Shown here: piece by piece, positions 57,470 through 64,000 of the stretch | How positions within the stretch are numbered: position 1 is the first letter of the stretch | Layout of the letters: every line of letters starts with the position of its first letter | Source of the DNA: Spongiivirga citrea | Lineage (GTDB): Bacteria > Bacteroidota > Bacteroidia > Flavobacteriales > Flavobacteriaceae | Direction: 5' to 3' | Assembly (NCBI RefSeq): GCF_010671565.1 | Contig: NZ_JAABOQ010000005.1 | Span: forward strand, 496,001 to 560,000 | DNA: 64,000 bases | Made by a program: the position numbers and the translations under genes | Notes under the pieces: model-generated | Seen by the model: the letters and a program-made list of their open reading frames with translations, nothing else | The model's database searches: none | Told to the model about the DNA's origin: nothing

Positions 57470-59140
57470 ATGAAGAAGCAGCTACTAGCACTATTTTCAT
57501 TGCTTTTGCCCTTATTAACATTTGCACAAGAAGTCGAAGAAGAGGTCGGTCTTGATCAAAAAATCGATGAGGCTTTTAAGCCGGTTTCGGATTTCTTTTC
57601 TAATGTGATTTTCTTCGAAATCATGGGCACACCATTTGTCTTAATTCTATTGGTGGCCAGTGCTGCATTCTTTACAATCTATTTCGGGTTTCCTAATATC
57701 AGATTCTTCGGTAAAGCGATTAATGTGGTTCGTGGTAAGTATGATGAACTTGATCATCCGGTTGCAGAGGCCATGTATGGCGATTCTACACCAGGTGGTG
57801 ATGCCATTGAAACTATTAGAGATGAAAGTAAAGAAGGAGAAGTTTCTCATTTTCAGGCATTGGCAACCGCAGTTTCAGGAACGGTTGGTAATGGTAATAT
57901 TGCTGGGGTAGCATTAGCAATTGCATTAGGTGGTCCAGGTGCAACTTTCTGGATGATTGTTTGTGGTCTTCTTGGTATGTCAACCAAATTTGTGGAATGT
58001 ACTTTGGGAGTTCAGTATCGTGATGTAGGTGAGGATGGTACCGTATATGGTGGCCCGATGTACTATATAAGTAAAGGTCTTAAAGATAAAGGATTTAAAA
58101 CTCTTGGTAAGGTAGCTGCGGTACTATTTGCAATTTTCTGTATCGGTGGATCTTTTGGTGGTGGTAATGCTGCACAATCTAATCAAGCTACGATAGTTAT
58201 AAAAGAAATGTTTGCCTGGGAAAGTACAGCAGCAGGTGCGCTAGTAGGTCTTGTTTTAGCAATTTTAGTAGGTATCATTATAATAGGCGGTATTAAGCGT
58301 ATTGCATCAGTAACTGAAAAAGTGGTGCCGTTTATGGCGGTATTGTACGTACTTTGCTGTCTTTATATAATAGGTAGTAATTTCTCATTAATTGATGATG
58401 CAATTGGACTTATAGTTAAAGAAGCATTCAATCCTACTGCAATAGGAGTTGGTGGTTTTATAGGAGTATTATTGGTCGGTTTCAAGCGTGCTGCATTCTC
58501 TAATGAGGCAGGTGCTGGTTCGGCTTCAATCGCTCACTCGGCTGTAAAAACAAAATATTCAGCTTCTGAAGGTTTAGTAGCATTACTAGAGCCTTTTATT
58601 GATACAGTTGTTATCTGTACAATGACGGCATTGGTGATTATCATTTTCAACTTCGGTGAAGCTTTCGATTATGGTACTATACCAGGAGCCGTTGAACAAG
58701 CAGACGGTACTTTTAATGCCATTATTAATGGTATTACGTATACAGACGTAGAAGGTAAAGTGTTAATTGGCGGAGAGCTTAAGGAAGGTGCTGGAATTAC
58801 ATCCTCGGCCTTTGCTCAATATATTCCTTATTCAAATGTATTCTTAACGATTGCAGTCGTTTTGTTCGCTGTTTCAACTATGATATCATGGTCTTACTAC
58901 GGATTGCAATCTTGGAAATTCTTATTCGGTAGAGGTAAAGCAGCAGATTTAACATACAAGTTATTATTCTTAACGTTTGTTGTAATTGGAGCAGCAGCAA
59001 GTATGGGATCGATTTGGGCATTCTCTGATGCAATGATCTTTGCGATGGTATTCCCGAATATGGTAGGATTATACTTCCTATTCCCAGTTGTTAAGAAACA
59101 GCTTAATCGCTATCTAGATGCAATAAAGAATAGGGCATAA
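57470..59140 (+). CDS. Alanine/glycine:cation symporter (AGCS family)
   Basis: The 556-residue protein has an N-terminal signal-like segment (MKKQLLALFSLLLPLLTFAQ), unusual for a polytopic carrier, then about 11 helices. AGCS signatures include GNGNIAGVALAIALGGPGATFWM (about 141-163) and GFKRAAFSNEAGAGSASIAHSAVKT (about 340-364). It should couple uptake of alanine or glycine to Na+ or H+. A 104-nt gap separates it from the K+ channel gene. Confidence 0.92.
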   Translation: MKKQLLALFSLLLPLLTFAQEVEEEVGLDQKIDEAFKPVSDFFSNVIFFEIMGTPFVLILLVASAAFFTIYFGFPNIRFFGKAINVVRGKYDELDHPVAEAMYGDSTPGGDAIETIRDESKEGEVSHFQALATAVSGTVGNGNIAGVALAIALGGPGATFWMIVCGLLGMSTKFVECTLGVQYRDVGEDGTVYGGPMYYISKGLKDKGFKTLGKVAAVLFAIFCIGGSFGGGNAAQSNQATIVIKEMFAWESTAAGALVGLVLAILVGIIIIGGIKRIASVTEKVVPFMAVLYVLCCLYIIGSNFSLIDDAIGLIVKEAFNPTAIGVGGFIGVLLVGFKRAAFSNEAGAGSASIAHSAVKTKYSASEGLVALLEPFIDTVVICTMTALVIIIFNFGEAFDYGTIPGAVEQADGTFNAIINGITYTDVEGKVLIGGELKEGAGITSSAFAQYIPYSNVFLTIAVVLFAVSTMISWSYYGLQSWKFLFGRGKAADLTYKLLFLTFVVIGAAASMGSIWAFSDAMIFAMVFPNMVGLYFLFPVVKKQLNRYLDAIKNRA

Positions 59141-59186
59141 GTTCTAGAGAATATATAAGATAAACTACTAATTCAAATAGTTCATT

Positions 59187-60032
59187 ATGAAATCCCATTT
59201 TCAGTTCAGTAAAAACGAACGAAATGGGATTTTCTTTTTGATTTTACTTATAGTAGTATTACAACTAATCTATTGGTTTGTTGATTTCTCTCAGGATGAA
59301 CAACTAGTGGTTAATAGTGAAATAGAATTACTTAATCGGCAGATAGATTCGTTTTCAGCTTTACAGCCGGTTAAAAAAGCCTTCACTTATAATCCGAATT
59401 TTATTACTGAAGAGAAAGGCTATCAATTAGGACTTTCTTTAGACGAAATTGATAGGCTACATCGGTTTAGAGCAATAGGTAAATATGTCAATACCGCTGA
59501 CGAGTTTCAACAAGTAACCCAGGTTTCTGATTCTGTTTTAAATACGATAAAACAAGACTTTCGATTTCCGAATTTTAAACCTCAAAAGAAAGGAACAAAA
59601 GCACTTCTGGTAAAGCCTAAAATAGCTATTGTAAAAGAAGATCTAAATAGCGTTTCTGAAAATGAACTAAAGGCAATATCAGGAATTGGAAATGCGCTTG
59701 CAGCTCGTATTATAAAATTTAGAACAGCATTAGGTGGCTTTCTAGTTGAAGATCAATTATACGATGTGTACGGATTAAAACCCGAAGTTGTTAATAAGGT
59801 AAAAGAACGATATTCGGTGTTCACAAAACCGACGATTGAAAGACTCAATATCAATGAAGTATCGGCTTATGAATTGTCTTCACTTGTTTATGTTAAATAT
59901 AGTCTTGCTAAGAAGATAGTGGCTTATCGCGATTCAGTAGGTACATTTGAGTCCATTGATCAATTAACAAAAATTGAAGGATTCCCCACAAACAAGATCG
60001 AGAGAATTCGATTATATTTGTTAGTAGATTAA
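59187..60032 (+). CDS. Membrane-anchored protein with three helix-hairpin-helix motifs
   Basis: The 281-residue protein begins MKSHFQFSKNERNGIFFLIL, a recurrent flavobacterial N-terminus, followed by one membrane helix (about 16-34). Three HhH-like units follow (about 75-115, 150-210, 216-280), for example LKAISGIGNALAARIIKFR. ComEA-type HhH proteins bind DNA, so a role in DNA handling at the cell surface is possible but unproven. A hairpin covers the first codons of the gene (59190-59232). Confidence 0.82.
   Translation: MKSHFQFSKNERNGIFFLILLIVVLQLIYWFVDFSQDEQLVVNSEIELLNRQIDSFSALQPVKKAFTYNPNFITEEKGYQLGLSLDEIDRLHRFRAIGKYVNTADEFQQVTQVSDSVLNTIKQDFRFPNFKPQKKGTKALLVKPKIAIVKEDLNSVSENELKAISGIGNALAARIIKFRTALGGFLVEDQLYDVYGLKPEVVNKVKERYSVFTKPTIERLNINEVSAYELSSLVYVKYSLAKKIVAYRDSVGTFESIDQLTKIEGFPTNKIERIRLYLLVD
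59190..59232 (+). terminator. Terminator-like hairpin inside the start of the HhH gene
   Basis: AAATCCCATTT (59190-59200) and AAATGGGATTT (59222-59232) form an 11-bp stem with a 21-nt loop, followed by a T-rich tract (59233-59245). It overlaps codons 2-16 of the HhH gene and could terminate readthrough from the symporter gene or hinder initiation of the HhH gene. Confidence 0.45.
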
Positions 60033-60055
60033 AATTGCTTTAAAAATAATTGCCC

Positions 60056-61240
60056 ATGTACTTTACTGAAGAGCACAATGCATTTCGTGATAGCTTAAAG
60101 GACTTTCTAAAACGTGAGGTGAGTCCACATATCGAAAAATGGGAAAAAACGGGAGATATTGATCGCTTTATCTGGGAGAAATTCGGAGAAATGGGCTACT
60201 TCGGATTGGCATACCCTGAGGAATATGGGGGACTAGATCTTGATTTTTTCTATACAGTAATTTTATTGGAGGAACTTCAAAAAATAAATTCTGGAGGTTT
60301 TGCTGCTGCTATTTGGGCGCATGCTTATTTGGCAATGACACATTTAAAATCAGAGGGCGATCATCATATTAAGGAAAAGTATTTAGCACCTAGTATAGAA
60401 GGTACAAAAATAGGTTGTCTTTGTGTTACAGAACCTTTTGGAGGATCGGATGTCGCAGGAATGCGATCGACGGCAGTAAAACAAGGAGATCATTACATCT
60501 TAAACGGATCGAAAACCTTTATTACCAACGGTGTCTATAGTGACTATTTAGTAGTTGCTGCTAAAACAGCACCTGAGTTAGGAAATAAAGGCATCAGCAT
60601 ATTTGTGATCGATCGTGATAGTGAAGGTCTGTCTGCAACTAAATTAGATAAGCTTGGGTGGCGCGCCTCGGATACCGGTGAAATTGCATTTGATAATGTA
60701 AAAGTACCTGCTGAGAATTTAATGGGAGATGAAAACAAAGGGTTTTCGTATATCATGCAGCATTTTGCATCGGAACGACTAATTATGGGAATTAATGCCC
60801 ATGCCCGATCAGAATATGCGATTGAATATACACTAGATTATATGTCGCAGCGTACTGCATTTGGTACTACTATTGATAAATTTCAAGCGCTACGTCATAA
60901 AATTGCTGAGCACGCCGCTGAGGTAGAAATGTGCAAGGAGTTTAATTACGCAACAGCCCGCAAGTTAGATCAGGGGGTATACGCTGTTAAAGAAGCGACA
61001 ATGTCTAAACTAATCTCTACTAAAATCGCTGATCAAGTTGCTTATGATTGCCTACAATTTTTAGGTGGTTATGGCTATATGGAAGAATATCCTATGGCTC
61101 GTTTGCTTCGCGATAGTCGATTAGGCCCGATTGGCGGGGGAACATCTGAGATACTTCGAGAAATTATAGCCAAGATGATTATAGATAAGAAAGAGTACAA
61201 AGCACCCGTTATTGATCAAAAAGAGTTGGCGGGTAAATAG
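60056..61240 (+). CDS. Acyl-CoA dehydrogenase
   Basis: I choose the ATG at 60056 (394 aa, MYFTEEHNAFRDSL) over an upstream TTG. The flavoenzyme oxidises acyl-CoA. Features: the FAD/substrate block CLCVTEPFGGSDVAGMRSTA (about 123-142), NGSKTFITNG (about 153-162), and the C-terminal LQFLGGYGYMEEYPMARLLRDSRLGPIGGGTSEI (about 337-370). The catalytic Glu is probably the one in GGTSEILREI. The chain-length specificity cannot be read. Confidence 0.93.
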   Translation: MYFTEEHNAFRDSLKDFLKREVSPHIEKWEKTGDIDRFIWEKFGEMGYFGLAYPEEYGGLDLDFFYTVILLEELQKINSGGFAAAIWAHAYLAMTHLKSEGDHHIKEKYLAPSIEGTKIGCLCVTEPFGGSDVAGMRSTAVKQGDHYILNGSKTFITNGVYSDYLVVAAKTAPELGNKGISIFVIDRDSEGLSATKLDKLGWRASDTGEIAFDNVKVPAENLMGDENKGFSYIMQHFASERLIMGINAHARSEYAIEYTLDYMSQRTAFGTTIDKFQALRHKIAEHAAEVEMCKEFNYATARKLDQGVYAVKEATMSKLISTKIADQVAYDCLQFLGGYGYMEEYPMARLLRDSRLGPIGGGTSEILREIIAKMIIDKKEYKAPVIDQKELAGK

Positions 61241-61321
61241 TTTTCAGATAGTTTTTGCACCTTATGTAAGGGGTTTGTAATAAGCTTGTAATCTTATTTT
61301 AATTTTTTCTCTTTTTTGTTA

Positions 61322-61349
61322 TTGATATTTAATTTTAAGTGTATCTTTG
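61322..61349 (+). promoter_or_regulatory. Promoter of rpsU
   Basis: TTG (61322-61324), 17 nt, then TATCTTTG (61342-61349), matching the Bacteroidetes consensus with slightly short spacing. The transcript should start near 61356, 25 nt before the ATG. Confidence 0.75.
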
Positions 61350-61365
61350 CCGCCTTATAACTAAT

Positions 61366-61376
61366 GAAAGGAGGTG
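61366..61376 (+). promoter_or_regulatory. Strong Shine-Dalgarno sequence of rpsU
   Basis: GAAAGGAGGTG is fully complementary to the 3' end of 16S rRNA, 4 nt before the rpsU ATG. Nearly all other genes in the window lack such a site. In Flavobacterium johnsoniae, ribosomes hide their anti-SD with the help of bS21, and ribosomes lacking it favour SD-containing mRNAs; the rpsU SD is thus an autoregulatory element. Function here is inferred from that work. Confidence 0.9.
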
Positions 61377-61380
61377 TCTT

Positions 61381-61575
61381 ATGTTAATAATACCAATAAA
61401 AGAAGGAGAAAACATCGATAGAGCGCTAAAGCGTTTCAAGAGAAAATTCGATCGTACGGGGACTATGCGTCAGCTGCGTTCTAGAAAACAATTCACTAAG
61501 CCTTCTGTCGTAAGAAGAGCACAAGTGCAAAAAGCTCAGTATATTCAGGGCTTAAGAGACCAGGAAGACATTTAG
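61381..61575 (+). CDS. rpsU: 30S ribosomal protein S21 (bS21)
   Basis: The 64-residue protein begins at the ATG at 61381 (MLIIPIKEGENIDRALKRFKR), placed by the SD at 61366; a longer upstream start would put the SD inside the coding region. The basic body and C-terminus (VRRAQVQKAQYIQGLRDQ) are normal. bS21 lies next to the anti-SD helix of 16S rRNA. The gene is followed by a terminator. Confidence 0.97.
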   Translation: MLIIPIKEGENIDRALKRFKRKFDRTGTMRQLRSRKQFTKPSVVRRAQVQKAQYIQGLRDQEDI

Positions 61576-61637
61576 TCTAAAGTACGGTTCTTAATTTTTA
61601 AAGTTCGATCCTTCTCTTATAGGATCTAATCATATAT

Positions 61638-61670
61638 AATCCGCTAGTGTTTATCGCTAGCGGATTTTTT
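61638..61670 (+). terminator. Intrinsic terminator of rpsU
   Basis: A 10-bp stem (61638-61647 with 61657-61666, 9-nt loop, around CCGCTAG) is followed by TTTTTT. It faces the convergent minus-strand lipoprotein gene. Confidence 0.88.
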
Positions 61671-61688
61671 ATATTCCTAAATTCAAGG

Positions 61689-62618
61689 CTAAAATTGATC
61701 TATATGGAATCCGATTAGCCTTTTTCTCTTTAAAGATCCATCAGCTTGTCTTCGCCAATAAACGGTATTCGTTCCGGATGTTTTACCTGAGAATTCTGGG
61801 ACGGTCCATTCAACATGAAATTTGACATATTTTATAAAACCGTCATTTACCTTTTTATAGTCATAGGTCCATATGCTTATACTATCAATGGTTACAGGGT
61901 TTTTGTAGTAATCTTCGTAGTAGGAAGTAAGATCATCTAAACCGTGAATACTTTGTTTTGCAATACCATAATAGTCAGCATCTTTCTGGTATAGACTCAT
62001 TGCTTTCTCTACATTTCGTTCGCGAACTATTTTTTCGGTATAAGCGTCGTATGCGAGTAATTCGGGAGGGATAAGCTTTCCATTTCTACTTTGAGTAGTT
62101 GTTGGTAGTTTACGAAATTCTTCAACCACTTGAGATTTATAATCATCAATTTTATGAAAATAGCCATAAGATTCTGACTGAAGTTTGAGATCTCCATTTT
62201 TCTGCGGAGTCCATATATTCCAATATTTTCCTTCTTGTTCTTTTAGATTTTCAAAGGTTTTTGTAAAGGTTCCTATTTCAAGAATTTGCGAACCAAGATC
62301 AAGAATTTCTTTAGTAGTTTTTTTATATGTTTTTAATGTGTGTCTTTCAAATATGGTATTATAAAATTTTAATATATCTCGTTTTCCATCAATAATTGTA
62401 TGAAACTCTGTTAATAATAATGCATCATTAGTATATAAGTGCTCTACTGGTTCAAAGTTCTTGGTTTTAGCTGCTTCAATTAGTTTGCGATTGAGTTCGT
62501 CAATTCTAGATTCGATGGCAATCCTATTCTGTGTTTCTTTTTTGCTTTGCGCATTGCCATTGTCGCATCCATAAATAATAGCGAATAAAAGGATGAGTAT
62601 TCCTAAACTTTTGTTCAT
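61689..62618 (-). CDS. Lipoprotein with two NTF2/SnoaL-like domains
   Basis: The 309-residue protein has a lipoprotein signal (LLFAIIYGC, Cys18). It has two consecutive NTF2-like (DUF4440/SnoaL) domains (about 36-150 and 178-309). The second shows AMSLYQKDADYYGIAKQSIHGLDDLTSYYEDYYKNPVTID and a late WTVPEFSGKT-VYWRRQADGSLKRKR strand pair. NTF2 folds bind or turn over small molecules; no catalytic residues are clear. It sits 15 nt after the three-domain secreted protein gene. Confidence 0.7.
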   Translation of the reverse strand: MNKSLGILILLFAIIYGCDNGNAQSKKETQNRIAIESRIDELNRKLIEAAKTKNFEPVEHLYTNDALLLTEFHTIIDGKRDILKFYNTIFERHTLKTYKKTTKEILDLGSQILEIGTFTKTFENLKEQEGKYWNIWTPQKNGDLKLQSESYGYFHKIDDYKSQVVEEFRKLPTTTQSRNGKLIPPELLAYDAYTEKIVRERNVEKAMSLYQKDADYYGIAKQSIHGLDDLTSYYEDYYKNPVTIDSISIWTYDYKKVNDGFIKYVKFHVEWTVPEFSGKTSGTNTVYWRRQADGSLKRKRLIGFHIDQF

Positions 62619-62633
62619 GATTCTATAATTAGT

Positions 62634-63854
62634 TTATTGATTATTAGATGACATGTTATATATGACCTTCCAGATTTTTAATATGCCGTTCTTATTTTTC
62701 TTAAATACAAAAAGATTTTTTGTTGAAAATGGAATTGTTTCTTGACTATTTTTTTTAGAGAAGGAACCGTTCACCGCTCCTCGCATAATTACAGTATCTT
62801 CATAGGAGAGTATGTCAATGATATCATGTTTCATTGTGATGTCGGTATTTTCTTTCTCGGCTTCTAAAAAATTGGCTAATTGTTTTTTACTTGTAATTGT
62901 GCTGTGGTTTGGCGCCATATGAATAAGATCTTCTGACCAAACATCTAATTTCTCTTGAAGTGTTGTTTTCTTGTTATCAAGTACATTAAGGATATTCTGA
63001 ATCTTTTGTTTTACAAAATGATCTTTGTCTACACGAATGAAGCTGCCGCCATAAAAATCTCCAGTTTTTGTGCCTGATTGATCATATTGAATTGATTCTA
63101 AAACATATTCATCATCGTTTACCCAATTATAATGATATAATCGATATGTGTTTTTAGGCTCGCCCTCGAATGCAATTTTTAGCGATACATTACCCTCCTT
63201 AGTAATGGAGCCCTTTCCAATACCGCTTCTATAGGGAAGAAAACTTGATAAATGGTTCACTTTTTTTTGCTTATGGTTATAAACCCATAATATATGGCCT
63301 CGGGCTGATGGAGCGTTTACAGTCCAAAGCAAACTATTGTCTGTATTTAATTCTTTGCAAACTGTTTGGTGCTCATATATTTTTAGTTGTGTTGTTTCAT
63401 CTTTATTACCCTGTTCCCAGCTATTGTCTTTTAAGCTCCATGTCCCAATAAATTTTTCAAAAGGATTTCCTGGTCTTGACTCATAATTGAATTCTGCTTC
63501 ATAAGTAGTTGTAGTTCCAGGTTCCAATCTAAGTTTTCGTGCATCTCCTTTTTCCCATTCCACTTGGTTAAGAACAAATTTGAAGTAAACATCTGTTTTT
63601 GTTTTTATAGGGAAGTTTATGGTTACGGTATATATACCATCACCGTTATTATCTTTTAAAAGAATATCATTTACCCAAGTTAAGGGCATGCTGCTTCCTC
63701 TAATGCCAATATGAAGTGAATTATCTTTCGTAGCTTCTTTAATAGTTTTTGCTGATAGATTAAATAATACTGAGGCCTCTTGTGCAGTACTTGTTTGATG
63801 AGTATTGCAAATACAGAATAGTATTACTATGTATAAATTATTTAGTTTGAACAT
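62634..63854 (-). CDS. Secreted three-domain protein: CBM-like, lipocalin-like and NTF2-like
   Basis: The 406-residue protein has a signal peptide ending near TAQ (about residue 25). The N-terminal domain (about 28-132) resembles a starch-binding-type immunoglobulin fold (LHIGIRGSSMPLTW ... YFKFVLNQVEWEKGDARKLRL). The middle (about 135-275, beginning FEKFIGTWSLKDNSW) is lipocalin/DUF1579-like. The C-terminal (about 285-406) resembles an NTF2-like domain (LDVWSEDLIHMAPNHSTITSKKQLANFL). The function is unknown; the assignments are by pattern only. It is 15 nt upstream of the NTF2-like lipoprotein gene. Confidence 0.6.
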   Translation of the reverse strand: MFKLNNLYIVILFCICNTHQTSTAQEASVLFNLSAKTIKEATKDNSLHIGIRGSSMPLTWVNDILLKDNNGDGIYTVTINFPIKTKTDVYFKFVLNQVEWEKGDARKLRLEPGTTTTYEAEFNYESRPGNPFEKFIGTWSLKDNSWEQGNKDETTQLKIYEHQTVCKELNTDNSLLWTVNAPSARGHILWVYNHKQKKVNHLSSFLPYRSGIGKGSITKEGNVSLKIAFEGEPKNTYRLYHYNWVNDDEYVLESIQYDQSGTKTGDFYGGSFIRVDKDHFVKQKIQNILNVLDNKKTTLQEKLDVWSEDLIHMAPNHSTITSKKQLANFLEAEKENTDITMKHDIIDILSYEDTVIMRGAVNGSFSKKNSQETIPFSTKNLFVFKKNKNGILKIWKVIYNMSSNNQ

Positions 63855-64000
63855 GAACTATTGCTGTTTCTTGATTTCAATATCAAAGTAAATGGTAGTC
63901 TGACCATTTATAAAACTCAAAATGATATAAAGCCTAGTTTAATTGACAAAGCTTTCGTTTAAGTGTTTAATTGATCTAAGTAGCGGAAAGTATTTAGAAA

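Noticed and set aside
61596-61625. GTTCGATCC downstream of rpsU resembles a tRNA T-arm
   Set aside because: No acceptor stem, D-arm or anticodon arm can be paired around it; it is a chance string before the rpsU terminator.

Overview
This window is a 64 kb stretch of ordinary chromosome from a low-GC member of the Bacteroidetes, most likely the marine Flavobacteriaceae. The evidence is direct. The gene content is Bacteroidetes-typical: DUF1573 and DUF2851 proteins, 30S protein THX, a LUD/FtsH/RsfS cluster, LpxK, and many SPI or SPII signal peptides. Several promoters follow the Bacteroidetes pattern TTG, about 19 nt, TAnnTTTG. Almost no gene has a Shine-Dalgarno sequence, except rpsU, where it is nearly perfect. 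Intergenic palindromes also belong to families I recognise as common in flavobacteria. I see no rRNA, tRNA, CRISPR array, prophage, transposase or conjugation gene. The genus cannot be named from this alone.

Layout. 1-9800: an AraC-type regulator (cut by the left edge) behind a structured leader or small RNA; a coiled-coil zf-RING_7 relative and a Nif3-like protein; lpxK; a large hybrid histidine kinase; gap; lipA; and an ECF sigma factor overlapping a divergent Nramp-type transporter. 9900-17500: a second ECF sigma factor with its anti-sigma factor beside a fasciclin protein, a VOC lipoprotein, murB, an aminotransferase, a retropepsin-PDZ protein and a DUF1573 protein. 17600-30400: valS, then the conserved run rsfS-ftsH-LUD-cdsA-psd-acbP-S8 protease, birA, an aldo/keto reductase, pyrE and a NUDIX protein. 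30400-43900: an M14 peptidase, a SulP transporter with a large insertion, an uncharacterised lipoprotein/DUF922-like pair, coaD-ddl, PASTA-rluD, yaaA, a VOC protein, THX (57 aa), a UDG-family protein and an M20 peptidase.

43900-50700 holds the complete tryptophan operon trpEGDCFBA on the minus strand. It is preceded by a readable control region: a TTG-N19-TATATTTG promoter, a 17-codon leader peptide with three consecutive Trp codons, an intrinsic terminator, and an antiterminator arm that overlaps the leader stop codon. 50750-64000: a YceI protein with a MarR repressor and probable operator, a set of thioredoxin-like and rhodanese proteins, a DUF2851 protein, PspC, a K+ channel, an alanine/glycine symporter, an HhH protein, an acyl-CoA dehydrogenase, rpsU, and two secreted NTF2-like proteins.

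I did not find a clear new defence, mobile or biosynthetic system. The most rewarding signals are regulatory: the trp attenuator, the rpsU Shine-Dalgarno sequence in an SD-poor genome, the structured leader in front of the AraC gene, and the MarR operator. Also notable are a dispersed-repeat fragment read in frame inside trpF, and recurrent palindromic repeats in intergenic gaps, including one pair inside the trp leader transcript. All family assignments come from reading motifs by eye; no search was run.
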